This document shows positions 1 through 7,682 of a stretch of 44,592 bases of DNA, piece by piece (position 1 is the first letter of the stretch; each line of letters starts with the position of its first letter). A program made the position numbers and the translations under genes. This DNA comes from an uncultured Collinsella sp. (GTDB lineage: Bacteria; Actinomycetota; Coriobacteriia; Coriobacteriales; Coriobacteriaceae): assembly GCA_900548265.1 (NCBI GenBank), contig URKG01000014.1:1-44592 (forward strand). The letters are read 5' to 3'. Under the pieces are notes generated by a model. It had not been told where the DNA came from and did not search any database. It saw only the letters and a program-made list of their open reading frames with translations.

Positions 1-87
1 CGGCTCCGAAGGAGCAGGACAAGGCGCCACACATGGTCGAGGACGTTCTGAAAACTAAGTCCAGCACGGGCCCGGACAGACAACCGA

Positions 88-1116
88 CTACAGGTCGATG
101 TGCGATTCCTTGATCGGGAACGGCTCCGCGAAGTGGCAGGCGCAGCAGTGGCCCGGGGCAACTTCCTTAAACTCGGGAAGCTTCTCGGAGCAGATGCCCT
201 GCGCGATCGGGCAGCGCGTGTGGAAACGGCAGCCGGTCGGCGGATCCAGCGGCGACGGCGGATCGCCGGCGAGGATGATGCGCTTGCGGGTCTTCTGGAT
301 ATCCGGATCGGGCACCGGCACGGCAGACAGCAGCGACTGCGTGTACGGATGGTGAGGCTCGCTATAGAGCGTCTTCCAGTCCGAAACCTCGACCATCTTA
401 CCCAGATACATAACGGCAACGCGATCAGAAATGTGCTGTACGACGGAGAGGTCGTGAGCAATGAAGAGATAAGCAGTGCCGAACTTATCCTGAAGCTCCT
501 TCAGCAGGTTCAAAACCTGGGCCTGAATGGAAACGTCAAGTGCAGAGACAGGCTCGTCGCAGATAATCAGCTTGGGCTTCAGCGCAAATGCGCGGGCAAT
601 GCCGACACGCTGACGCTGACCGCCGGAGAACTCATGAGGATAGCGGTTAATGTGCTCGGGGTTCAGTCCGACAACGTCGAGAAGCTCGCGGACACGCTCA
701 ATGCGCTCCTCCTTGGTGCCCACGCCGTGAATGGTCATGGGCTCGGAGACAATCTCGCCGATGGTCATACGAGGGTTGAGCGAAGCATAAGGATCCTGGA
801 AGATAAACTGCATCTCGCGACGCATGTCCTTGATCTCATGCTTGCTCATCTCGGCAACATCTTTACCCTGGAAGAACACCTTACCGGCGGTCGGCTTGGT
901 CAGGCGCATGATGGTGCGGCCCGTCGTGGACTTACCGCAACCAGACTCACCGACCAGACCAAAGGTCTCGCCCGGATAAATCTCGAACGAAATGTCATTC
1001 ACTGCAGAGACGACACGCTTGGAGAAGCGCTTGGCGAACATGCCGGACTCAGCGGGGAACTCCTTAGAGAGGTGCTCGACCTTCAGCAGCGGAGTACGCT
1101 CGTTGGTATCTGCCAT
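88..1116 (-). CDS. oppF: Oligopeptide ABC transporter ATP-binding protein OppF
   Basis: One of the two ATPases that power the peptide importer encoded just upstream; it acts on the cytoplasmic face of the membrane. The 342-residue protein has a Walker A GESGCGKST at residues 56-64, the ABC signature SGGQRQR, Walker B LIICDEP and a C-terminal oligopeptide-transporter (HPN/PY) tail with a cysteine cluster starting CRFHTRC. Such a tail holds an iron-sulfur cluster in some DppD-type ATPases, so a cluster here is possible but not shown. The start codon overlaps the oppD stop by one base (TAATG), with GGGAGG upstream, so translation is coupled. It is the last gene of oppABCDF. Dpp-type substrate preference cannot be excluded; the ATPase family is certain. 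Confidence 0.93.
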   Translation of the reverse strand: MADTNERTPLLKVEHLSKEFPAESGMFAKRFSKRVVSAVNDISFEIYPGETFGLVGESGCGKSTTGRTIMRLTKPTAGKVFFQGKDVAEMSKHEIKDMRREMQFIFQDPYASLNPRMTIGEIVSEPMTIHGVGTKEERIERVRELLDVVGLNPEHINRYPHEFSGGQRQRVGIARAFALKPKLIICDEPVSALDVSIQAQVLNLLKELQDKFGTAYLFIAHDLSVVQHISDRVAVMYLGKMVEVSDWKTLYSEPHHPYTQSLLSAVPVPDPDIQKTRKRIILAGDPPSPLDPPTGCRFHTRCPIAQGICSEKLPEFKEVAPGHCCACHFAEPFPIKESHIDL

Positions 1117-2207
1117 TACGCCTCGCCTCCCTTCTTGGAATCCTTGCGCGTACGGGACGTCTCAGGAGCGTTCTTGAGGAACTCGGGGTCACCGGAGTAG
1201 TGGCACGCAGAGTAATGACCAGACTCGGTGACAACGCGCTCGGGGCGCTGCTTGCGGCACTTGTCCGTCGCATAGGGGCAACGAGGAGAGAAGACGCAGC
1301 CCTCAGGCAGGTTCATGAGCGAAGGCGGGTTGCCGTGAATCGGCGTAAGCGGCTTCTTCTCTTCGATGGCCTGCTCCGGGATGGAGCGGATAAGGCCCCA
1401 GGTGTAGGGGTGGCGACTCTCGTAGAAGATTTCCTCAGCAGTACCGAACTCGACGGGACGGCCGGCGTACATAACCATGATCTTATCGGCCATATCGGCA
1501 ACGACGCCCAGGTCATGGGTAATCATGATGATGGCGTTGCCGTTCTTCTCCTGCATTTCCTGCATGAGCTCGATAATCTGAGCCTGAATGGTAACGTCCA
1601 GAGCCGTCGTGGGCTCGTCGGCAATCAGGATATCGGGATCGCAGGCAAGAGCCATAGCGATCATGACACGCTGACGCATACCGCCGGAGAACTGGTGCGG
1701 ATACTCATTGACGCGCTTCTCGGGCTCGGGGATACCCACGAGGTCCAAAAGCTCGGTAGCGCGCTTGAGCGCCTCCTGCTTGGAGTAGCCACGGTGCAGA
1801 CGAAGGCCCTCGCCCACCTGCTTGCCGATCTTATAGACCGGGTTCAAGGAGGTCATAGGATCCTGGAAGATCATCGCGATGTCGTTGCCGCGAATGTGCT
1901 GCATCTCCTCCTCGGTCATCTCGAGGATAGAACGACCGCGATAGCGAACGTCGCCGCCCTCGATCTTTCCCGGAGGCATCGAGATAAGACCCATGATGGT
2001 CATGGCGGTCACGGACTTACCGGAGCCGGACTCACCGACGACGCCCAGGGTCTCGCCGCGATCGAGCGTGTAGGAGACACCGTCGACAGCGCGAACAACG
2101 CCGTCCTCGGTGTGGAAATACATCTTAAGGTCATCGACCTCGAGCAGATGCTGGCCCTCGGGAACAGGCTGGTCCTTCAGGTCCACATAGTTCTTGTTCT
2201 TCTTCAT
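1116..2207 (-). CDS. oppD: Oligopeptide ABC transporter ATP-binding protein OppD
   Basis: Second ATPase of the peptide importer, 363 residues. Walker A GESGSGKS is at residues 58-65, followed by FQDPMTSLNP (Q-loop), SGGMRQR signature and LIADEPTTALD Walker B. The C-terminal tail carries four spaced cysteines (CVFSPRC, then KC, then ACH), the arrangement linked to a [4Fe-4S] cluster in DppD proteins; that is family knowledge, not seen directly. It starts two bases after the oppC stop and overlaps oppF by one base, so C, D and F are made as one translational block. OppD and OppF pair as a heterodimer under the OppBC pore. Confidence 0.93.
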   Translation of the reverse strand: MKKNKNYVDLKDQPVPEGQHLLEVDDLKMYFHTEDGVVRAVDGVSYTLDRGETLGVVGESGSGKSVTAMTIMGLISMPPGKIEGGDVRYRGRSILEMTEEEMQHIRGNDIAMIFQDPMTSLNPVYKIGKQVGEGLRLHRGYSKQEALKRATELLDLVGIPEPEKRVNEYPHQFSGGMRQRVMIAMALACDPDILIADEPTTALDVTIQAQIIELMQEMQEKNGNAIIMITHDLGVVADMADKIMVMYAGRPVEFGTAEEIFYESRHPYTWGLIRSIPEQAIEEKKPLTPIHGNPPSLMNLPEGCVFSPRCPYATDKCRKQRPERVVTESGHYSACHYSGDPEFLKNAPETSRTRKDSKKGGEA

Positions 2208-2209
2208 CC

Positions 2210-3145
2210 TTATGCGTCCTTCATCTTGACGTCGAGGGCGTCGCGCAGACCGTCACCCAGCAGGGTGAAGGCGAGCACCGTCGAGAGAATTGCCAGACCG
2301 GGCATGATCATCATCCAGGGAGCGGTCAGAAGATACTGCTGACCGTCCTGAATCATGGAGCCCCACGAAGGCGTAGGCGGAATAACGCCCATGCCGAGGA
2401 AGGACAGAGCGGACTCGGTCAGAATGGCGCCACCAATGTTCATGGTCGCGTAGACCACGATGGAGGCGACGGAGTTCGGGAAGATGTGACGTACGACGAT
2501 ACGAGCATCGGATGCACCCATCGCGCGCGCAGCATCAACATAGTCATTTTCCTTGACCGTCAGGATCGCGGATCGGAAGACGCGCGCAATCGAAGGCCAG
2601 CCGAGAATACCGATGGCGATAAAGACGTTCTGAAGGCCACGGCCGATAACGGCGATCATGGCGACAACGAACAGCACGTACGGGAACGCCAGGAAGATGT
2701 CCGCACAGCGCATGATGATCGTATCCCAGATGCCGCCGTAGAAACCGGCCAGAGCACCCATGACCAGACCAATTAGCGTGGAGATCGCGGTGGCCATAAT
2801 TCCGACGGACAGCGAAACGCGCGCACCGTAGATAACGCGGACGAGAATGTCGCGACCAAGGGCGTCGGTGCCAAACGGGTGCTCTGCACACGGAGCCAAC
2901 AGCGACGTCTCGGCCATAGTGGTCGAGTCGGAAGCCGTCGGGGAACCGAGCCAGGGCTTAGCCCACAGATCTGCAGTCAGGGCAACCACAACGACGATGA
3001 TGATCCAGCAGACACCGATAACGGCGAGCTTGTTCTTACGAAGACGCTTAAAAGCGTCGCCCCACAGCGTGCGGGACTTGGCGGGAGCAGATGCGGCCTT
3101 GGTGGCGGTAGCCTGCTCCTGAGACTGAGAATCAGTTTCCTGCAT
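2210..3145 (-). CDS. oppC: Oligopeptide ABC transporter permease OppC
   Basis: Inner-membrane permease of the importer, 311 residues, with the OppC N-terminal domain and first membrane segment at about residues 35-60, a periplasmic-type loop ending in HPFGTDALGRDIL, then the binding-protein-dependent permease core. The EAA coupling loop, ARAMGASDARIVVRHIFPN, contacts the ATPases. The N-terminal 30 residues are polar and rich in Ala and Gln. A very good ribosome site (AGGGAGG) precedes the ATG. It lies 14 bases after oppB and two before oppD. Confidence 0.93.
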   Translation of the reverse strand: MQETDSQSQEQATATKAASAPAKSRTLWGDAFKRLRKNKLAVIGVCWIIIVVVVALTADLWAKPWLGSPTASDSTTMAETSLLAPCAEHPFGTDALGRDILVRVIYGARVSLSVGIMATAISTLIGLVMGALAGFYGGIWDTIIMRCADIFLAFPYVLFVVAMIAVIGRGLQNVFIAIGILGWPSIARVFRSAILTVKENDYVDAARAMGASDARIVVRHIFPNSVASIVVYATMNIGGAILTESALSFLGMGVIPPTPSWGSMIQDGQQYLLTAPWMMIMPGLAILSTVLAFTLLGDGLRDALDVKMKDA

Positions 3146-3159
3146 GAGACGTACCTCCC

Positions 3160-4197
3160 TTAGGCCTTATCCGACGGACCGCCAAGGCGGATGCGCGGGT
3201 CGAGGAATGCATAGCTAATGTCGACGAGCAGGTTGATCACCATGACGACGACAACGATGAGCGTAACGCCGCCCATAACGATGGGCCAGTCACGCATGCT
3301 AATGGCGCGATAGACCTCATAGCCGATACCGGGCCAGTTAAAGACCGTCTCGGTCAGGATGGCGCCCGAAAGCATGCCGCCAAAGTCGACACCAATATAG
3401 GTAACGACGGGGATGAGTGCATTCTTAAGCGCATGCTTGACGATGATCGCACGATTGGAGAGACCCTTGGCCTTTGCCGTACGGATGTAATCCTGGTTCA
3501 TGACGTCAAGCAGCTGCGAGCGCATAATGCGCGCAGCATAAGCGGTCGAAACCGAAGCCAGCGTAATGGTCGGAAGCACATAGTGCATCCAATCCTGATA
3601 CTGAGAGCTGGAACCGCCGGCACCCGAAATCGGCATGGAGATTGCACCGCCCGTGGCGTCCTTGAGGATGACGCCAAAGAACAGCTGCAGCAACATACCG
3701 AGCCAGAAGGCCGGGACCGCAACGAGGATCGACGTGGTGAGCGTTACCAAAATATCCCAGAAGGAATAACGCTTTACCGCCGAAATGATACCCGCACCGA
3801 TACCCATAATTGCCTCGAGCACGATGGCGCACGCGGCAAGTTTGACCGTATACGGATACTTCTGGGCAAAGATTTCCGTAACCGGCAGCTTGCGCTGATA
3901 CGAATTGCCCAGATCGCCATGAAGCAGGCCGTTCATGTAATACAAGTAACGGTCCACGAGCGACGTTTGAACGGGGTCGCCGTTCTCGTCAAGGATCGCG
4001 TTGCCGTCCTCGTCCGTCTGGACCAGGTGATAGCGGACGCGAAGCTGAAGCTCCACCTCGGGGGACAGAGCCTTGTCTCCACCGATCAGCTTGATCGGAT
4101 CTCCCGGCACGATATTCTGGAGGGCGAACAGAATCAGCGTAACGCCCAAAAACACCGGGATGAACTGAAGCACACGTTTAACGATGTACTTACCCAT
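3160..4197 (-). CDS. oppB: Oligopeptide ABC transporter permease OppB
   Basis: Partner permease to OppC, 345 residues. It opens with the typical OppB/DppB start (RVLQFIPVFLGVTLILFAL followed by PGDPI) and has the EAA loop AKAKGLSNRAIIVKHALKN before the last membrane segments. A 25-residue acidic stretch (about residues 60-80, DEDGNAILDENGD) is inserted in the first extracytoplasmic loop, as in many Gram-positive OppB proteins. GGGGAG lies upstream of the ATG. It follows oppA by 156 bases with a hairpin between, which suggests that oppA is made in excess over oppBCDF. Confidence 0.93.
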   Translation of the reverse strand: MGKYIVKRVLQFIPVFLGVTLILFALQNIVPGDPIKLIGGDKALSPEVELQLRVRYHLVQTDEDGNAILDENGDPVQTSLVDRYLYYMNGLLHGDLGNSYQRKLPVTEIFAQKYPYTVKLAACAIVLEAIMGIGAGIISAVKRYSFWDILVTLTTSILVAVPAFWLGMLLQLFFGVILKDATGGAISMPISGAGGSSSQYQDWMHYVLPTITLASVSTAYAARIMRSQLLDVMNQDYIRTAKAKGLSNRAIIVKHALKNALIPVVTYIGVDFGGMLSGAILTETVFNWPGIGYEVYRAISMRDWPIVMGGVTLIVVVVMVINLLVDISYAFLDPRIRLGGPSDKA

Positions 4198-4227
4198 ACC
4201 ACTCCCCTATCTAGGGATTAACCTAAA

Positions 4228-4257
4228 TGGGATGCCGATCGCCAGACCGGCATCCCA
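4228..4257 (-). terminator. Intercistronic hairpin between oppA and oppB
   Basis: A perfect 10-bp stem (TGGGATGCCG with CGGCATCCCA) around a 10-base loop. In the sense of transcription it is followed only by ATTTAGG, a weak T tract, so partial termination or 3'-end protection of the oppA message is more likely than full termination. Such hairpins behind a binding-protein gene usually raise its level over the permease genes; this is inference. Confidence 0.6.
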
Positions 4258-4353
4258 AAATTACCATCAGCCAGTTTACCCCAGGTTAGGGAGAACTGTA
4301 TGTTTCCCATGAGGTCTACGTAAATACTTGACCCTCACGGAAGCTGCAAACTC

Positions 4354-6030
4354 TTAGGCGAGCTCAGCGGTACCCAGATCGGCGTGCTTCTGCGGATCGA
4401 CATAGAGGTGCTTAATGCGATCGGAGCCGGCGATGGTGTGCGTGTAGAACATAATCGGGATGACCGGGCAGTCGGCAGCGACCATTGCGTCGGCCTCCTG
4501 CATCTTAGCGACGCGCTCCTCGTCGTCAACAATAGTACGAGCCTCGTCGACCTTGGCGTCGAACTCGGGGTTGTTGTAACCGGAGCGGTTGTCGCCACCG
4601 AGGGAGTCGGAGTGGAACAGCGGATACAGGAAGTTGTCCATGATCGGGTAGTCGGCAATCCAACCCAGACGACCGAACTGATAGTTAAAGTTCTGATACT
4701 GCTCGAGCAGGGCGGACCACTCAGGGGTATCGGAGACAGCGGTAACGCCAACCTTGGCGAGGTCACCGATGATGGACTCCATGATCTCCTTGTGACCGCC
4801 GTCCTGGTTGTAGGACAGGGTCACGCTAATGCCACGATCGCCGTTAGCGCCAGCGGGAGCAACCTTGTCGAGGTACTCGTTAGCCTTGTCGACATCGTAG
4901 GCGCAGAACTCCCATGCGCCCTCCTTGTAGCCATCGATGCCCGGAGGAACAATGCCGTCGGCAGGGGTACGGGTACCCTTGAAGATGGTCTTGCAGATGG
5001 CCTCACGGTTAATGGCCAGGGAGATGCCCCTACGCAGGTCGGCGTTGTTGAACGGCTCGGCCGTGGTGTTGCAGGTCAGATAGTACGTGGAAGGCTCGGC
5101 GCCGAGCAGCATGCGCTCGCCGTCACCCATGGTGTAGCCGTCCTTGGACACGCCGCGATCCTTCTTGGCGGCATCGATCTGAGCGACGGGAACGTCGCAG
5201 ACGTCGAGGTTACCGGCCTGGAACTCCTTGTAAGCGGTCTCCATGTCCTTGATGACCTGGAAGTGGATGCCATCGATCTTGGCCTTGTCGCCATAGTAAT
5301 CGTCGAACTTCTTGACGTTGATCTCCTGGCCATCCTCCCACTTGCCGTCCATCATGAACGGGCCGTTACCGACCGGGGCAAGATAGAAGCTCTTGACATC
5401 GGACTCGGCGCACTCGGGAACCGGGGCCAGAGCCGGATGAGAGGCGACGAAGGGGAAGTCAGCGTAAGCGGAAGACAGCTTGACGACGAGGGTCTCATCG
5501 TCGGGGCACGTAACACCGCTGAGCTCGGTAGCGTTACCGGCAAGCAGGTCGTCATAACCCTCGACCATGGAAAGGTGATAGGAGACCTCGGAAGGGCCGT
5601 ACTCGGTAGCGATGGCCGACTTGGTGTTGACCAGACGCTCCCAACCGAGCTTGAAGGACTTGGAGGTAACGTCGTCACCGTTGTGGAACTTGGCCTTCTT
5701 GATCTTGAAGGTAAACTCGGTGGCGTCGTCATTGGACTCAAAGGACTCGCAAGCCAGCGGAACGATCTCGCCCTTCTCGGCGTCGTAAGAGGTCAGAGCG
5801 TCAAAGAGCTGGTACTCGACCTGAGTGCCCTGGTCCTCCTGGACGTTGTAGGGGTCGATGCAGACCGGGTTGTTGATGTAGAAGTTCAGCGTCGAACCGG
5901 ACTCAGAACCGGAAGCGTCGCCACCCTTCTTGCCGCATGCGGCAAGAAAAGCCATGGAGCTCGCAGCAAGGGTACCGCCAACGAAGGCGCGACGACCCAT
6001 AACGGGCTGGTGGAACATAGAATCAGCCAT
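4354..6030 (-). CDS. oppA: Oligopeptide-binding lipoprotein OppA (SBP_bac_5 family)
   Basis: Substrate-binding lipoprotein that delivers peptides to OppBC at the cell surface, 558 residues. The chosen ATG at 6030 has AAGGAGG five bases upstream; a further ATG 48 bases upstream has no such site. The signal region holds MGRRAFVGG (twin arginine, residues 13-14) and the lipobox LAAC with the lipidated cysteine at residue 32, so Tat export followed by lipid attachment is likely. After it come family-5 binding-protein features, including PVGNGPFMM and RRGISLAINREAI. First gene of oppABCDF. Peptide specificity cannot be read from the sequence. Confidence 0.93.
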   Translation of the reverse strand: MADSMFHQPVMGRRAFVGGTLAASSMAFLAACGKKGGDASGSESGSTLNFYINNPVCIDPYNVQEDQGTQVEYQLFDALTSYDAEKGEIVPLACESFESNDDATEFTFKIKKAKFHNGDDVTSKSFKLGWERLVNTKSAIATEYGPSEVSYHLSMVEGYDDLLAGNATELSGVTCPDDETLVVKLSSAYADFPFVASHPALAPVPECAESDVKSFYLAPVGNGPFMMDGKWEDGQEINVKKFDDYYGDKAKIDGIHFQVIKDMETAYKEFQAGNLDVCDVPVAQIDAAKKDRGVSKDGYTMGDGERMLLGAEPSTYYLTCNTTAEPFNNADLRRGISLAINREAICKTIFKGTRTPADGIVPPGIDGYKEGAWEFCAYDVDKANEYLDKVAPAGANGDRGISVTLSYNQDGGHKEIMESIIGDLAKVGVTAVSDTPEWSALLEQYQNFNYQFGRLGWIADYPIMDNFLYPLFHSDSLGGDNRSGYNNPEFDAKVDEARTIVDDEERVAKMQEADAMVAADCPVIPIMFYTHTIAGSDRIKHLYVDPQKHADLGTAELA

Positions 6031-6170
6031 GCCATCCTCCTTATGAGATAGGACAAAGAAATGTTCAGTCGGACACATGTCGAGACAATCCGATCCGAAC
6101 CATAAAAACGTCGCCCGTCGCTATGGCTGGTTATGCACAACGGACCAACGTTTCGCAATACAGTAGCGCA

Positions 6171-6210
6171 TTTTATGCACGATTTGGGGCTAATTCCGGT
6201 CAACGGTCAA
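6171..6210 (-). promoter_or_regulatory. Candidate oppA promoter region with tandem TTGACC
   Basis: Upstream of oppA the minus strand has two TTGACC hexamers in tandem (6210-6205 and 6203-6198, seven-base period) followed by TGCATAAAAT (6179-6170), which looks like an extended -10. The spacing is 19-20 bases from the nearer hexamer, longer than usual, so the exact promoter is uncertain. Nothing else was recognised in the 241 bases between the oppA start and the secG terminator. Confidence 0.3.
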
Positions 6211-6271
6211 GAATTTCTTTAGTTGGGCGAAGTATGTGGGGATATTTTGACTCTGTTACAAATTTGTAAAC

Positions 6272-6302
6272 AAAAAGGGTCCCGCACTTGCGGAACCCTT
6301 TT
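6272..6302 (-). terminator. Terminator behind secG
   Basis: Hairpin with arms AAAAGGGT/ACCCTTTT and CCGCA/TGCGG around one mismatch and a two-base loop, followed in the secG direction by TTTTTG. It stands 24 bases after the secG stop codon and isolates secG from oppA. Confidence 0.85.
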
Positions 6303-6325
6303 CAATTATTTTATGCGGCTCGTGC

Positions 6326-6580
6326 TTAGAAGCCGACGATGCCCTGCGGGAAGAAGAACATGCACAGGACGACGCACACGGCAAAAACGACGGCCATAAT
6401 TACCGTCAGGCGATCGAGGTTCTGCTCCATGACGCCCGTGGCAGAGCTGGAGTTATACAGCGAGCTAGCGATCATATCCGAAACGCCGGTGCCCTTACCG
6501 GAATGCATCAGGACGAGAATCGTCAGCGCCACGGCAGAAACAGCCCAAACGACAAACAGAAGAATCTGGAACGGACCCAT
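6326..6580 (-). CDS. secG: Preprotein translocase subunit SecG
   Basis: Small subunit of the SecYEG channel, 84 residues, two membrane segments (about residues 4-23 and 56-78) joined by a polar loop with the typical HSGKGTGVSDM stretch. The length is normal for the family. AAGGAG lies upstream of the ATG. It is the last gene of the glycolytic cluster gap-pgk-tpiA-gpmI-secG, an order known in Gram-positive bacteria, but is now cut off from gpmI by a terminator and by a small mobile element, so it probably has its own promoter. I could not identify that promoter with confidence. Confidence 0.92.
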   Translation of the reverse strand: MGPFQILLFVVWAVSAVALTILVLMHSGKGTGVSDMIASSLYNSSSATGVMEQNLDRLTVIMAVVFAVCVVLCMFFFPQGIVGF

Positions 6581-6654
6581 AGATAAGCTCCTTAATAGAA
6601 CAATTCAAACTCCAGTACTGTACCACAACCCCCGCTCTCCCCTACCCGCCACTC

Positions 6655-6681
6655 GGGGACGGGGTAGAAATGGCAGAAATA
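6655..6681 (+). repeat. Left inverted end of the transposase element
   Basis: Plus strand begins GGGGACGGGGTAGAAATGG and continues CAGAAATA. It matches the reverse strand of the right end at 26 of 27 positions. Its partner for a hairpin (upstream GCCACTC) is weaker than at the right end. Confidence 0.8.
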
Positions 6682-6699
6682 GCTCTTGATTTTCATCTA

Positions 6700-7448
6700 T
6701 TAAAGTGATTTGAGGGCATTTCGAACGACATAGCGTCCAAGCCCCGTAAGACGGCCAATCTGTCGTTCACTAAAGCCAGCCTCATACAGCCTGCGAACAG
6801 CTTCGGCACGTTCAAATGGACCGGGAAGCCCATAACATCATGGGGATCCATGCCGTCTAGGACTCCCCTAGCCTTGCGCTCCTGCTCAAATACCGTCATC
6901 GAACGGCCAGAATTCAATACATAGGTATCCTTGCGGCCCGATTTGCTAAAGGATTCAAAATTTCCCCGTCCGCCGATTAGACTAAATAGGATGCTCCGAT
7001 CCAGGTGGCCGCCTTCACCAAGGTAGGCTTGATAGCTGCTCCATTGGTAGGCCTCCGGGCGGCAACCAAGCTCAATCGGATTATCGTGAATGTAGCGAAT
7101 TGCCTGCATAAAATAGTCATTAGACTCAATAGGCTTACTTTTATAGCGATCCTGAAATACGGGGCCGCAGCGTCCGGTCACCCTGTTGAAAAACTGACCA
7201 TAGAGGGTTCCTATGTAATGGACGACCTCCCACATATGGTCCTCGCGATCAGAAAGCAGCATATGCACATGGTTGTCCATGAGGCACCAGGCGCATAACG
7301 AAGCCTTGTACTGCGTGCATGCTTCACCCGCTACGGACATGAAAAACCTGCGTTGATAATCCTCTTCGAATAGGTACTGCTTGCCACAGCCTCTCATCAT
7401 CACATGGTAATAGCCGTAGGGGGACTTTACTCTGGCCTGCCTTGTCAT
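6700..7448 (-). pseudogene. REP-associated Y1 transposase, frameshifted
   Basis: HUH-type tyrosine transposase of the REP-associated (TnpA_REP/Y1_Tnp) family, which cuts and rejoins single-stranded DNA. The main frame starts at 7448 and shows the HUH pair in DNHVH (His60, His62), a probable catalytic tyrosine at residue 83 in YGQFFNR, and the family block FQDRYKSKPI with RYIHDNP. After residue 209 (GFP) that frame runs into unrelated sequence and stops at 6693. The -1 frame instead gives a clean helix-turn-helix end, AEAVRRLYEAGFSERQ then IGRLTGLGRYVVRNALKSL, stopping at 6700. A single base missing near 6821-6825 (CCGGG run) explains this; restoring it gives about 249 residues. No good slippery heptamer is present, so a mutation is more likely than programmed frameshifting. 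Confidence 0.8.
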
Positions 7449-7586
7449 TGCTGGACCTCACAATCCGCATGCATGTTTGCGTCAAACTCTACCCAGATAG
7501 GCATTAATACAAGGTTGGCAACGAAAGAAAACTAGTCAGCGGCAAACCATCACAGGCAAACGGGAAGTCAAGCTTTAGAGGAAAAA

Positions 7587-7613
7587 TATTTCTACCATTT
7601 CTACCCCGTCCCC
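7587..7613 (-). repeat. Right inverted end of the transposase element, REP-like hairpin
   Basis: On the minus strand GGGGACGGGGTAGAAATGG continues TAGAAATA. Together with the adjacent TTTCTGCCATTT (7625-7614) it can form a 12-base hairpin with AAATGGTAGAAA (one G-T wobble) around a G-rich 13-base loop ending in GTAG. It abuts the T tract of the gpmI terminator. Confidence 0.75.
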
Positions 7614-7620
7614 AAATGGC

Positions 7621-7657
7621 AGAAAAAGGGGGTTGTCCGATTGTGGACAACCCCCTT
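7621..7657 (-). terminator. Terminator of the gap-pgk-tpiA-gpmI operon
   Basis: Perfect 13-bp stem (AAGGGGGTTGTCC with GGACAACCCCCTT) around a six-base loop and followed in the gpmI direction by TTTTTCT. It starts 25 bases after the gpmI stop codon. One of the strongest intrinsic terminators in the window. Confidence 0.93.
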
Positions 7658-7682
7658 ACTAGAAAACGTTATTTGTTTTCTC

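Larger units (their letters stand above)
6655..7613. mobile_element. REP/RAYT-type element with 27-bp inverted ends
   Basis: A 959-bp unit bounded by nearly perfect 27-bp inverted repeats (one mismatch) that begin GGGGACGGGGTAGAAATGG at each outer edge and enclose a single Y1/REP-associated transposase gene. The right end is directly next to the gpmI terminator, the left end is 75 bases from secG. Each end contains GTAG beside a potential hairpin, the layout of REP sequences mobilised by REP-associated tyrosine transposases. No target duplication was seen, which fits HUH-type single-strand transposition. The exact outer limits are inferred from the repeats only. Confidence 0.65.

Noticed and set aside
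6031..6078. Upstream ATG that would lengthen OppA by 16 residues
   Set aside because: The added residues precede a normal lipoprotein signal, and the best ribosome site (AAGGAGG) belongs to the ATG at 6030.
6815..6835. Programmed -1 frameshifting in the transposase gene
   Set aside because: The region reads GGCTTCCCGGTCC without a X-XXY-YYZ slippery heptamer or clear downstream hairpin; a one-base deletion explains it better.
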